The translations under genes were made by a program, and so were the position numbers. 64,000 nt of DNA from Siphonodentalium dalli (lineage: Eukaryota; Mollusca; Scaphopoda; Gadilida; Siphonodentaliidae): contig CP136069.1 of the NCBI GenBank assembly GCA_032622095.1, positions 157,531,043-157,595,042 of the forward strand, written 5' to 3'. The notes below the pieces were generated by a model, which ran no database searches, was not told the DNA's origin, and saw nothing but the letters and a program-made list of their open reading frames with translations. This document shows, piece by piece, positions 1 through 10,775 of this stretch (position 1 is its first letter; the number at the start of each line of letters is the position of its first letter).

Positions 1-68
1 TGTCTAAAGAAAAGAAATTAGTAGCATATACACCATCATCTTACATATGTAACATAACGAGAGCGAGG

Positions 69-102
<34 letters not shown>

Positions 103-739
103 GTGTGTGTGATAGAGAGGAGACATATATAGGGAGTAGAGTGAGAGAGCGGAGAGAGAGAGAGGAGATGGAGAGAGGGGACCGATATAGGAGATATAGA
201 GAGAGGAGATATATAGAGAGAGAGGAGAGATGAGACATATATAGGAGAAATAGAGAGAGAGGAGAGATATATAGAGAGAGGAGATATATATAGAGAGGAG
301 ATATATATATATAGAGAGAGATGATAGAGAAATGAGAGATAGAGAGATAGAGAGAGATGAGATAGAGAGACAGAGGAAAGACATATATATATAGAGGAGA
401 GGGAGATAGATTCATAGGCAATAGAGAGAGAGGAGAAAAATAGAGAGAGAGGACAGGGAGAGAGACAGTGGAGATAGAGCAAGGCGATATAGAGAGGAGG
501 GACATATAGAGAGAGGATATAGAGAGAGGCGATAGAGAGGAGAGAGATATAGAGATACAGAGAGAGGGAGAGGAGAGAGATAGAGAGAGAGGATATATAT
601 ATAGAGATGAGAGATGATATAGAGGAGAGAGAGATAGAGAAAGAAGAAAGATAGAGAGAGGAGAGATATAGAGAAGGAGAGGAGAGAGAGGAGAGATAGA
701 GTGGGAGAGAGAGGGAGAGAGAGAGAGAGAGAGAGAGAC
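1..739. repeat. GA/GATA-rich purine microsatellite
   Basis: The plus strand is almost pure purine with interspersed TATA: runs of GAGA, GAGATATA and AGAGAGG with no fixed long period. Open frames across it encode only Ser/Leu/Ile/Tyr low-complexity peptides on the minus strand and are artefacts of the CT repeat. The tract abuts the 3' side of the minus-strand 5S-like SINE, so it may have grown from that element's microsatellite-like tail (inference). Confidence 0.95.
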
Positions 740-905
740 TCGCATCGAGGGTTCGCAGCACCCGGAGTCCCTAGCCGGTCACCCATCCAAGGCCCAATGA
801 GCTCGTTGCAACTTCGGTGATCACAAACACCACTCCGCCGTTCGCTTTGTGATTCACCGAATCTCACCCGAGTCCTCACACAGAGTGGTCGCACCATGAC
901 ACAGT
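738..905 (-). mobile_element. 5S-rRNA-like SINE (head region), minus strand
   Basis: Read on the minus strand, positions 815 to 752 resemble the 3' half of animal 5S rRNA, including the internal promoter box C: TTGGATGGGTGACCGGCT, then CTCCGGGTGCTG. The canonical 5S segment between GGGCC and TTGGATGGG appears to be missing about ten bases. Upstream minus-strand sequence to about 905 (GGAGTGGTGTTTGTGATC) is only loosely 5S-like. Immediately 3' of the 5S-like part lies the CT microsatellite. A 5S-derived (SINE3-type) SINE with a simple-repeat tail fits best; a plain 5S pseudogene is the alternative. The peptide-coding frame across it is spurious. Confidence 0.55.
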
Positions 906-1056
906 ATATGGATCGATGATCGATACGGACCAGCCATCGGCATTCTATTTACACTGCGACCACTGCGAGAAAAGGTGGCATACGTTGAGTGACCAATTTC
1001 TCAATGAATAGCTGTTACTTTCTTGAGAAATTGATAACTCAAAAGCCAAATGTTAA

Positions 1057-3234
1057 TCATTTGCAAAATGAAAATATATACGTTTTGTCAAAATGAAAAT
1101 ACCAAGTATGTTTGTCATTGTCAAGCGTCACCGCGAGCTTATAGTAATATACACGTATATGTGACAAATGGAATAAATATTGCTCACACCAAAATTCATC
1201 ATTTTTATTATAAACACTCGATTTGTATTTGTTATGCATGTCGATAAATGAGATTATCCCCACTGGCGCATAATTTTCATAAGGAACGCCACTGTTGGTT
1301 AATTTACGAGCAGCTATGCATTGCAGACTTATCATCTTATCCTGCAACTTGATTTCCTCAAATACGTCCATCAGCTTCTTTACTAGTTTATAACCTTCAA
1401 CTTTTTTTCTCATCATATCCATGGCAGTTTCACCATACTTGTTTCTAATGTCACCATGGACACCAAAGTCCAATAAAAATGCAATAACATCTATATCTGG
1501 TATTAAATACCGATCATCAAGCACTTTAACACTAAAGTTTTTAATAAGTTTCATCATAATAGTATTCCCATCACAGTCGCGCCAGTTGACGTCAAATCCG
1601 CTGTGTATGAGGAGTTTTGTGAGTTCGAGATCTGGCAGAGGGAGCGTGTGGGACGAGAACGATCGTCCAGGTTTGACGTTCCTTGGGTCCAGGGACAGAT
1701 GAAGCATGCTGCAATTGTCGCTATCCACTGGGTTAATTTTAGCCATCCGTGTACATAACTTTTCCATGTTATGCGATAATTCCGGATCATAATTTTTGAT
1801 ACACATGTAGGTCTCTAAATCATCCGATTCATAGCTGCTGGCGTCGCTATCGCTCAATTCGGCATAAGGCGTAACCACCCAAGTTATGTTTTCCTTAAGC
1901 AAAGAAAGCAAACAAACAATTATATTTATCATCATTTCAAATTTGAAATGATTCAGTTTTGTATTTAAATGGGTTCCGTGGGTTAGAGAATCACACAGAA
2001 CATTAAGGAAATCCACAGCCTTTTCACCGCGTTTGTATTTTACGAGATAATAGTTGGTCATCGTGTCGAGAAGGGACTTAACAGTATAACACGGACTGTC
2101 ATGTTTCAGACAGAGATTAAACGCATACTTCAGAAACTTTAGTCGAACTTCTGTATACTTGTGATTTCGTTGCAGCCAGTTTTCGTGCGTATCCAAGATG
2201 TCTATGTACTCCGGACGCTCTTCTCCTATGACTCTCTCTAATATCAAAAAAGAGTGAATGCCAAGATGGAGATCTTGCTGTGACATAGACCGCACACTCG
2301 ACAAAACATCCCCCAATTCATGCATCGTTTGCGGTTCTCTTTCTTTTTGGAAAATATCCTTGATACCATTTGGAAGGGATTTCAGACATGGGTTTTCCTT
2401 GTTATTATACCTGATTTGCATTGCTTTTTTCCATACTGATGATGTCCGATTAACTACAAGAGCTCGCATGTCGTGGTCATCGTGTAGAAAATTGCTTGCT
2501 CCAAGAACTTCATACGCATCGGCGATAACTCTATCTGACTGGGTGGTGTTCTTGATTAAGAACTCCATTGTTTCTTCGCGATCAAACATGGCGGCGTATG
2601 GTAGAACATCAACAGAATGGTCCCAATGATACTCAGCGCCATTTTTAAGTAACACCTTTATACATTCTTTATTGCCATTACTAGCAGCGTAGTGTAGTGC
2701 TGTCAGCCCTTCGTGGTTTCGCAGGTTCACATCGGCTCCATTTTCTATTAGGAACTTAACTAAACAAAAATGCGTGCCCATATAGCGACATGCGTGAATC
2801 AGCGATGGGTTTACATTTTCTCCGAGCTTATCAACAAGAGCATTCAAGTGAGCGCCATTCTTTACGAGAACTTCGACGTTTTTATGAACTCGAAAACAAT
2901 GTTCCGCGCATATTGCACAAAGCAGAGGTGTTCGTCCGAGTCCATATATTGTTTGCGAATAGTCAATTCCGGACGTGTCTGGGGTATCATTAGGCGCATC
3001 CACATCCGCCCCACATTTATGAAGGAGAAACTCCAACATTTGTGAAGAGCCGCGTTCCCCTGATTTCCTCCATAGAACGTGTTTGTCGTTTTTGAATATA
3101 ATTTCAGCCTTTTCAGCAATTGTCAAATCTTGTAACAATTTATCCAATTCTTTAGCATTATTCCTTCTTTTTAAACAACCACTTATACAAATTACGTCTG
3201 ACCGCGTAGTATTGGACCCAGCGGTGCTGTACAT
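1057..3234 (-). CDS. FEM1-like: FEM1-like ankyrin-repeat protein (predicted CUL2 E3 ligase substrate receptor)
   Basis: This is a 725-residue intact single-exon frame. Ankyrin repeats are clear at residues 64-84, 98-132, 143-172 (VKFLIENGADVNLRNHEG) and 173-228. Residues 331-375 follow the FEM1 TPR-like region (ILERVIG, then a block aligning with the RGAVYAD segment of FEM1A-C). A second ankyrin block is at 508-610 (MLHLSLD, LLIHSGFDVNWRDCDGNT). The C-terminal FEM1 signature is at 637-667 (LQCIAARKL ... ISFIDMH). Vertebrate FEM1 proteins of about 620-670 residues are cytosolic/nuclear adaptors that present C-degron substrates to CUL2-RBX1; this role is inferred by family. The RGAVYAD motif itself is not conserved and the protein is divergent, so it may be a lineage-specific paralogue or retrocopy. 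The start is the first in-frame ATG; the region upstream of it is AT-rich. No close AATAAA follows the stop. Confidence 0.88.
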   Translation of the reverse strand: MYSTAGSNTTRSDVICISGCLKRRNNAKELDKLLQDLTIAEKAEIIFKNDKHVLWRKSGERGSSQMLEFLLHKCGADVDAPNDTPDTSGIDYSQTIYGLGRTPLLCAICAEHCFRVHKNVEVLVKNGAHLNALVDKLGENVNPSLIHACRYMGTHFCLVKFLIENGADVNLRNHEGLTALHYAASNGNKECIKVLLKNGAEYHWDHSVDVLPYAAMFDREETMEFLIKNTTQSDRVIADAYEVLGASNFLHDDHDMRALVVNRTSSVWKKAMQIRYNNKENPCLKSLPNGIKDIFQKEREPQTMHELGDVLSSVRSMSQQDLHLGIHSFLILERVIGEERPEYIDILDTHENWLQRNHKYTEVRLKFLKYAFNLCLKHDSPCYTVKSLLDTMTNYYLVKYKRGEKAVDFLNVLCDSLTHGTHLNTKLNHFKFEMMINIIVCLLSLLKENITWVVTPYAELSDSDASSYESDDLETYMCIKNYDPELSHNMEKLCTRMAKINPVDSDNCSMLHLSLDPRNVKPGRSFSSHTLPLPDLELTKLLIHSGFDVNWRDCDGNTIMMKLIKNFSVKVLDDRYLIPDIDVIAFLLDFGVHGDIRNKYGETAMDMMRKKVEGYKLVKKLMDVFEEIKLQDKMISLQCIAARKLTNSGVPYENYAPVGIISFIDMHNKYKSSVYNKNDEFWCEQYLFHLSHIRVYYYKLAVTLDNDKHTWYFHFDKTYIFSFCK

Positions 3235-3713
3235 TTATAATATATTGAAGATAAACCTAAGGTAATGGCGAGATGACACTACATTTGGTCACGTAATTGT
3301 GAACATTGGAACGGTCGTTCATTTAGATATGTCACAGGGTTTTCCATGTATAGATAGTCCAGGTGATGATCGAACCTGTATGTTGATAAATTAAAGAAGT
3401 GGCTCGTCAAAAGCTTCCCCGTTCTTTTGATAACTTCAAATCAATATCCGCAATTAAAACAACAAAGTCAATCCGAATTCTTGAATTGCAAAAGTAGAAG
3501 TACTACTTCTAGAAACTGTGCATTCCCGTTGTTTGTTCAACTTCCCATGTCAATTTGCCATATATGGAGTATTTCTAGCAACAGTTACTGTGCGTGTATT
3601 ATTCTTCATTTTTTGGTAACAGCTAAGCATTATCTGCAATTAAAAATAACCTAAAGTAAATCCGAATTCAAACTGACAAAGAAATGAAATACATTACAGT
3701 ATACACTATATAA
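3235..3713. other. Intergenic, no recognised feature
   Basis: This is the upstream side of the FEM1-like gene and should hold its promoter. I see no convincing TATA box, long ORF or repeat. It ends where the 3.2 kb inverted-repeat element begins. Confidence 0.5.
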
Positions 3714-3754
3714 GTCGTCGTAGAACCGCCACACCCTCTTCAGTCATTAATCTG

Positions 3755-4105
3755 ATATATCAGATTAGTAGTCTGATATAATCAGATTAGTATAGTCTGA
3801 TATAACAGATTTGTAGTCTGATATAATCAGATTAGTAGTCTGATGTAACAGATTTGTAGTCTGATATAACAGATTTGTAGTCTGATGTAACAGATTTGTA
3901 GTCTGATATAACAGATTTGTATTCTGATATAATCAGATTAGTAGTCTGATGTAACAGATTTGTAGTCTGAAATAACAGATTTGTAGTCTGATGTAACAGA
4001 TTTGTAGTCTGATATAACAGATTTGTATTCTGATATAACAGATTTGTATTCTGATATAACATATTTGTATTCTGATATATTAAATTAGTTAACCTGATAT
4101 ATCCG
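3755..4105. repeat. Left subterminal tandem array (about 19-bp units)
   Basis: About 18 units of the type AGTCTGATATAACAGATTTGT-like repeat occur in tandem, many containing a self-complementary TCTGATATATCAGA core. They lie just inside the left inverted end of the 3.2 kb element. The minus-strand frame of repeated NLLYQTT peptides is a by-product of the array. Confidence 0.85.
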
Positions 4106-5738
4106 ATTATGGATTGTCCTATCGAGATTACTGTGTTGTTGATGAAGGATAGCCATTGGTCATTCAAAGATCGTCAGATAATCGTTCAGTTGGATCACGT
4201 TGTCAATGGTGAACGTTTGGAAATTTTCTATCACATGATTTATAATCAAACTCCGTTGTATTCCCTTAAACTCTCAACACATTGAGACTTTAGAGTGATA
4301 TCGGCACAGCTCCGCCCCCTCCCTCAATCCACCAAACCATGTTGTTACGTCCCTGGGTTGACTAATGCATACGCTGGGCTCTCAGTAGACGGTCATAGAC
4401 AAGAACGCGCAACATGCTATCACATGCGAGTCCAGCTATCCCAAATCACTAACTAAGATGTAGCCACCCCCTTCCACCACTCACCAAACTATGTCGGCAC
4501 GTCTCTGGCTTGATTAATGAAACATATATACTAGGCTCTGTCTAGACGGTCGTAGATAACAACGCATATTAGTCAGGTTCGAAAATCTAAAAAATCTAAA
4601 GGTGCGGGCATTTTTCTTTCAAAAGCTTTTGAGAAATGTTTCTAAAGGTATTTTTTATGCTGATTTCAAAAACCAATGTTGGCAAGTTGACAAATTATTA
4701 TTTCTGGTCAAAAATGGCAATTCAAAATGGCCGCCATCAAAACAAAGTCTAACTTTACGATTGTTGTATATGTGTTGCTCTAAGACGTTCGAATATTGAG
4801 TATTTCCGTACTTTCGAACGAATTGGAACAAGAAGAAGTATACACAGAACATATGTGGTAATTTAAGTGAACATGTTTGACATTTAACCCCATTTATGCC
4901 CAAAAAATGACAAAAACGCGAATTTTAGAAATTATTACGGTCTTAAAGATGGATTATCTCTTTAAATAACAAATTTTAAATAGTTGCGTGGGTATAAAAT
5001 AATAGATATGAACTGAAGACCTATATCCGGAAAAGCTTCTATCAATTAATATTGATTTTATTTCGAATATTAAATCGGGCCCGTTTATGTTACTATTTTT
5101 AGAACCGACCATTCGGATGAGACCGTATTGCGATATAGAGCACTGGGCTGTTCCTACGGCTACGCAACGAATGTCAAATGTCACAGATTGGTTGTTTGTA
5201 TTGTTTTGTTCCACAGATATAAGCGATAATGAGTATAATTAACGTTTATTTGTGACAAAATTGCACAATATAATTTCTGGTCTCTGTTAACAGTAATCAT
5301 TATTGTTCGTTAGCTGAACAAACACACATTTTTAGACCAGAAAATATTCGAAATAAAATTAATATTAATCGATAGAAGCATTTCCGGACAGGAGTCTTCG
5401 ATTCAAATCTAATATTTTACACCCCGATAACTATATAATACATGTTTACAAAGAGATAATCCACATTTAAGGTCTTAAATGGCAGAAAGTGAAATATGCT
5501 GGAAACGTATCCTTCAAATGGTATAGACAGTTGTGTCTAAATGTAATTTGTAATCTGTTGGCAACTCGACAAATAATTATTTCTGAACTAAAATGACAAT
5601 TCAAAATGGCCGCCATCAGAACAAAGTCTACATTTTCGTTTACTGTTATATGTTGTTCTAAGACGTTTGAATATTATGCATTTCCGTACTTTCGAACGAA
5701 TTGTGACAAGAGACACTGCAATATCCACTGAAACAATT

Positions 5739-6048
5739 GAAAGTGCTGAACAACAACCAGTGACTCATTTCATTACCACCTTTTGAGAACAAACTACCAG
5801 GTTTTAGTTTGGAAACAAGTAACCATTCCTGTGCAAACATTACCGGATCCTTCGACAATGGGATGGAAAGAAGAAAATGGTCGATTAGATCCAACCATGA
5901 TGTCACTCGAACCCATTCCAAAATCATGTCTCGGAATAATTAAATGTGGATGCAAGAAAAGTGTGTAACAGCAAGGTGTACATGCATAAAATCAGAGTTA
6001 CCCTGCACACCACTCTGCAATTGTGGAACTGACTGTAATAATAAATAA
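5739..6048 (+). pseudogene. Degraded 3' end of a CXC (tesmin/TSO1-like) cysteine-rich domain protein
   Basis: Plus-strand translation gives segments typical of a protein group frequent in aquatic invertebrates: YQVLVWKQ, then GWKEENGRLDP, EPIPKSCL, and cysteine-rich pieces CGCKK and CTPLCNCG, ending at a TAA at 6046-6048. This Cys spacing is like the CXC zinc-binding domain often found at the C terminus of long proteins in repetitive loci. The copy is broken. Its position at the centre of nested inverted repeats suggests it is a coding remnant of the 3.2 kb element rather than a host gene. I do not assign a transposase family. Confidence 0.6.
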
Positions 6049-6736
6049 GGCTTTTTTGTGACCATTTTTGGCCACTTTGAATTGTCATTTTAGGTCAGAA
6101 ATAATTATTTGTCGAGTTGCCAACATTGTTTTTTGGAATCAGAATACAAATTACATTTTGACACAACTGTCTAAACCATTTGTAGGATATATTTCCGGCA
6201 TACTTCACTTTCTGCCTTTTAAGACCGCAATAATTTATAAAATTCGCGTTTTTTGTCATTTTTGGGCATAAATTGGGTTGAATGTCAAACATGTCACTTT
6301 AAATTACCACATATGTTCTGTGTATAGTGTCTCTTGTCACAATCGTTCGAAAGTACGGAAATGCATAATATTCAAATGTCTTAGAACAACATATAACAGT
6401 AAACGAAAATCTAGACTTTGTTATGATGGCGGCCATTTTGAATTGTCATTTGGGTCAGAAATAATAATTTGTCGACTTGCCAACATTGGTTTTTGAAATC
6501 AGCATAAAAAATACCATTTGAAACAATTCTCAAAAGCTTTTGAAAGGAAAATGCCCGCACCTTTCACTTTTATTCCATTTCGAACCTGACTATCATAAAC
6601 GATCACTGGAGAGTTCAGCTATCAAACAATCACTAAATATCGCGTAGCCCCCCCCCCCCCCCAGTCCCCTTCCGCCCCATCCGATGAATGGCTAGCAGTC
6701 GCAAACGAGATTGGTCGATTGGTCCATTCATAATCT

Positions 6737-6858
6737 GTATGATCAGAATAATAATCTGATATATCAGATTAAGTAATCTGATGTATCATATTAAGTTATC
6801 TGATATATCAGAATACTATTTGGATATATCAGAATACTATTTGGATATATCAGATTAA
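6737..6858. repeat. Right subterminal tandem array
   Basis: Several tandem units of the TCTGATATATCAGATTA type repeat the left array in inverse position, just inside the right inverted end of the 3.2 kb element. A poly-C run at about 6648-6662 lies nearby. Confidence 0.8.
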
Positions 6859-7045
6859 TAACTGAAGATGAGGTGGCCGTTCTACGCCGCCGTAATATAC
6901 AGCGCTAATATATAGTTGACATCACATGGGTTTATCATTGAGAGGGCCAGCGAAAAAATAAATAAGCAAAATTAAAAACGAGCGCGCCACTTTAACAAAC
7001 AACAATTGTAGATATATAGATAGTTTATTTCTTTATGGTTACAAG

Positions 7046-7489
7046 CAAGCCTGCAAATAGCGTGTCTGTCATTTGCAGATTGCGGTCCCCAGCGGGTTAA
7101 TTTAGTGACGCTATCCCGCATAGCGGGCTAGCATAACTAAATTCACCCTCTGTGGACCTCATTCTGCTAAGGCCCTCAACTGCTATGGCAGACCTAGGAT
7201 CAGATTGAAGCTCCCCAGTTGAAGTTGGTGAATTCACCCATTGGGCACCTCAATTATGAATTTTATCTTCTGCAAATTAAGGGAAAAAGAAACTTCCTAG
7301 AAGGGAAATGTAACTAAAAACAATGTTAATTTAATACTATATATACTTCCCAGAAGATGAGGCCTAAGCAGAATGGGATCTCCAGACGGTGAATTTGGTG
7401 ATGCTAGCCCGCTGTGCGGGATAGCATAACTAAATTCACCCTCTGAGGACCTCATTCTGCAAATGACAGACTCGCTATTTGCAGGATTG
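7046..7489. mobile_element. hAT-type MITE, copy 1 (perfect 8-bp TSD)
   Basis: Terminal inverted repeats are CAAGCCTGCAAAT and CAATCCTGCAAAT (right end reverse-complemented). The flanks are an exact 8-bp duplication GTTACAAG at 7038-7045 and 7490-7497, diagnostic of hAT-like integration. Inside each end is a smaller hairpin: a block starting at GGTCCCCAG and its inverse ending in CCTCTGTGGACC, with GCTATCCCGC/GCGGGCTAGC stem pieces, so each end can fold separately. It is 444 bp long with no coding capacity. A second copy is at 38201-38645. Confidence 0.92.
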
Positions 7490-7578
7490 GTTACAAGAGT
7501 CCGACTTGGCTACATGTAATAGTATTACTGATGTTGAATTTGAGTTGACTTACAGTCAGAACAATATGGATTCTACAC

Positions 7579-7941
7579 TTAACCCTTTACCCAACAAACC
7601 GGCTATCTTGGGTCTGTCTCAATAAAACCATACAAATATGGATATCATTGGAACCGGCTCCTTGACCACATTGTGATAGTTACAGTTATGCCCTGTGCCA
7701 ATGCATTCTCTTATATATGCGAGTCGACCATAGGTCGCCTCGCATATATAAGAGAATGCATTGGCCTAAAAAAAAAAAAATTAACACTTTTTACCATTTT
7801 TTCTTACATTCTTTAACAATTTTATCATTTTTAATGTGTTAAGCCAATGCATTCTCTTATATATGCGAGGCGACCTATGGTCGACTCGCATATATAAGAG
7901 AATGCATTGGCACAGGGCCGTTCTGTTGGGTAAAGGGTTAA
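7579..7941 (-). mobile_element. TTAA-flanked (piggyBac-like) double-cruciform MITE, copy A
   Basis: Bounded by TTAA on both sides, with inverted ends CCCTTTACCCAACA / TGTTGGGTAAAGGG. It holds two 67-bp near-perfect palindromes (CCAATGCATTCTCTTATATA stem) facing each other across an A/T-rich spacer. Relative to the other three copies it is reverse-oriented and lacks roughly 37 bp near the GGCCGGTTTTGGCC end. TTAA target sites and CCC-starting ends are typical of piggyBac-type elements; no transposase is present here. Confidence 0.9.
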
Positions 7942-7957
7942 ATAATAAGTAATCAGA

Positions 7958-10775
7958 AAATGTTTCAAGATGTTTCTATAGAAACTTGTTCGAGGGTAAT
8001 TATCCCTAATATAATTTTGTAACGAGTTCCAGATTTTGGGAAATTGAAAGGGGGAGTTTTTTTCTTAAATTTTATATCTCGGTTTCTCCTGCCCTTAATG
8101 GGTGCTCTATCAAGGAAATTTTGCATTGGTGATGGAAGCAAGCAATTCTTCCAATCATAGATGAGTACCGAAGTACGCAAAATATATGTCTTTCAGTCTT
8201 CCACTCGTGTTGGATAATGGGAATTATATATAGCCATATTTATGATTCGCAGAGCTTTTTCTGTGTTTTGAGAGGTTTATCAGAATGGACCGAATTACCC
8301 CAAATTTCAATTCCATAGACCAAATGGCTCTGGATAAGTGTTAAGTATATTTTTGTCAAGGCTGATTGGGGTAAGAATTTAAAAACCCTATTCAGTAAAT
8401 TATGTGGCTTTTGAATGAGAGATTCGTCTAGTGATATTCCTAGAAATTTAAAATTAGGGCTCTCGGTTGTATTTGTTGCGCGGCCAATACGATGTCCGTT
8501 TTTAATAATTATTTGTTTATCATGAGCAATTTAGAACTCATTGCATCTAACACATATATTTAGTTTTAATAGCATTTAATATTAGTTTGTTGACTGCACC
8601 ATTGTAGTATTGATTTCAGCTCAAAATTCGCTCTTTCCAATATATTATTTATGTATTTATCTGATAGATACAGAGTTGTGTCGTCTACAAAGGATATAAC
8701 GTTTAAAGGCACGTGAGGCCTTAGTTGTCGAAAAATATTCATATTTGTTCTAATCACCGTAAACAGAAAAACATTAAAACGCATACAGTTTCGTTCATAT
8801 ATACCATGACCATCACGTAAACAGCATGTTATCATAAAGACCTACTATATTTTACCTAAGCAAGAGCCTGAGTGTGTTACAGAAGACAGCACAATGCTAC
8901 TGGCTAATCACACACAAATGGCATGAACGCTCTTTATTAGCTCCATATCAGGAATTCACCAACAAAGAACGCTCTTTATGTTTACCATCATAATATAAAC
9001 AAACACCAGAAAAGTAACTTTTTATGCTTTTGTTTACATAACAATGGTCAAACATTTGACAATAACATACTGTTTATGCGATATTTCTTATTTGTATACG
9101 GACAAAGTCTGTCTACATTTTGATGTTCTTTCTGTTTGTGGCGGTTTTTGACGGGTGGAAATATTTTCACAGGATACCCACCGCCAAGGCCAACCGTACC
9201 TTTAATGACGTTGACTTTGGCATATCGTTTTTATAGATTAAAAATAAGATCGGTCCAAGTATCAATCCTTGAGGCACACCAGTCTTCACTCTACAATAAT
9301 CTGATTTATGTCCTTCATAAAATACACATGCTTTCTCTTAGATATCCATATTATTTTGAAGAAATCATTGGCAACACCTCGGATACCGTAATGAGCTAAT
9401 TTAAGGAGAATTTTGATGTCTTGTATCGAATTCTTTTGAGAAAATATTACCGTTGTGCTGTCTTTTGTTTTCTTATCATTGCTTAATCCACTATGGATTA
9501 ATAATCTCAATATTGGCTGAGTTGTGGATCTATATACCAGTATATCTTTACGTTCTAGGTAGTCGACTAGTCTATGGCATGTAACTTTTTCAATTACCTT
9601 AATTTGATAAAATAGGCTTATTATCTACCATTTTTTAATGGTTTGTCACCGCACTTGAAAATTGGAACAATCTTTGCACATTTTAATTGGTCTGGGAATA
9701 CCCCTTGGTTGAATGAGATTTATAATATGAGCCAGTGCTTCTGAGATGGATGGTATCATTAACTTCAATATATTTGTGGAGTAGCCATTTGGGTCTATAC
9801 TAGTACGTTTTGTTGGACATGTTGTCGACTACATTTATGATCTCATGCGCATCTGTTGGGTGAAAATAAAATCCATGACGCTGTGGATCAGTTAGACACT
9901 GCTCATTACTGTGCGAATTATTTGACTTACAATCACTAAGTAGTTCCTCTGCAAAATTGGAAAAATAATTATTAAATAAATTGGCAATGATTTATAGGTT
10001 ATCAGTTTCTTTGCCATCTGCTTTTGTGATTGATCTGCGAATGTTCATTGATGTTTTCCTTAGTAGTGCTTTATTCATTATTTCCCATGTTATCTTCATG
10101 TTGTGTCTGTTTTCATATGGTTTGCTCTTGTTGTAAATAATTTGACTAATTTGTTTTACATTATTAAAACATTTTGTATATTCTGAGTACTTTTGTTTGC
10201 CATGATCTGTTAGATTTTTCAAAAATTTTCTTAGTAACCTTTGATATCTGATGAGATTATAAGGCCTTTCATCGTCCATGGGTCCTTCTTCGTATGTTTT
10301 GTATTATCTTTAATGGGAAAGCTGTTACATTATGCTACTTGCAGTATTTCTGATAGTTTGCTATAGGCTGCCTGTGGATGGTTCGAATTCAGTACTGAAT
10401 TAAATGAACAATTTATGACTAAAGAGTCAAATTTGTCGTAGTTGGCTCTATTGTGCTGTCTCCGTTTTCTGTGTTTGTTGTCGAAACACTCATGTGTGTC
10501 AGATTCTTTAAATCATAGTATAATGTGTCAAAGTGGTCTGACATGTCAGTGACTATTATGCCTGATTGATATTTTACCTGACTATTAAATTGAACTTAAG
10601 TATTAACGTGTACATAATCATGGTCAATAATGGTAGCAGTGAATTCAGTTACTCTTGTTGGTTTTGTAATTGTCGGTATGAAACCCTGGGAAAACTGGTT
10701 GTGAATAAATGTATCAGTTTCTGCATTGTTGTACTTTAAGATGTCAAAATTGAAGTTACCCATTATATATGACTA
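7958..10775 (-). pseudogene. Degenerate LINE (EN-RT) relic A, interrupted by a MITE
   Basis: Minus-strand translation, 5' to 3': endonuclease end GNFNFDILKYNN (about 10765), ITKPTRV and SDHF motifs; linker segment at 10279-9992; RT core with YGIRG (about 9345), GVPQG/LGPILF (about 9265), and catalytic FVDD as SFVDDTTLYLS (about 8690); then FLGISLDES and HLVYGIEIW (about 8430-8300) and a C-terminal tail to 7965. The order APE-EN then RT and the motifs are those of Jockey/CR1-type non-LTR elements. It is 5'-truncated near 10775 with several frame breaks. A 503-bp TTAA MITE (8703-9205) lies inside the RT region. Confidence 0.88.
8703..9205. mobile_element. TTAA-flanked MITE family 2, copy inside LINE A
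   Basis: Ends TTAA-AGGCACGTGAGGCC and, inverted, TTAA-AGGTACGGTTGGCC. Removing the element plus one TTAA leaves a continuous LINE reading frame (...MPKSTSLNVISFVDDTT), which fixes both boundaries exactly and shows TTAA is the target duplication. A near-identical, reverse-oriented copy is at 50252-50755 and a diverged half copy at about 10885-11036. Confidence 0.9.

Larger units (their letters stand above)
3714..6892. mobile_element. 3.2 kb composite inverted-repeat element with subterminal tandem arrays
   Basis: The outer ends are inverted repeats: left GTCGTCGTAGAAC...TCTTCAGT and right, reverse-complemented, GGCGGCGTAGAAC...TCTTCAGT, extending into ATTAATCTGATATATC. Both ends continue into arrays of TCTGATATATCAGATTAG-like units (about 3755-4105 and 6737-6858). 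Inside is a second long inverted repeat of about 380 bp (4570-4950 against 6215-6593), and a third pair (about 5470-5640 against 6060-6230). A degraded CXC-domain coding end sits in the centre. TAA occurs on both flanks but a target duplication is not certain. The superfamily is not identified; a DNA transposon with foldback-type ends is inferred. Confidence 0.7.

Noticed and set aside
4-897. Three to four overlapping minus-strand ORFs rich in Ser/Leu/Ile/Tyr
   Set aside because: They are translations of the GA/CT microsatellite in several frames, plus the 5S-like block; no domain or codon pattern supports a protein.
3832-4167. 111-residue ORF with repeated NLLYQTT
   Set aside because: It follows the 19-bp tandem array of the 3.2 kb element and has no existence outside it.
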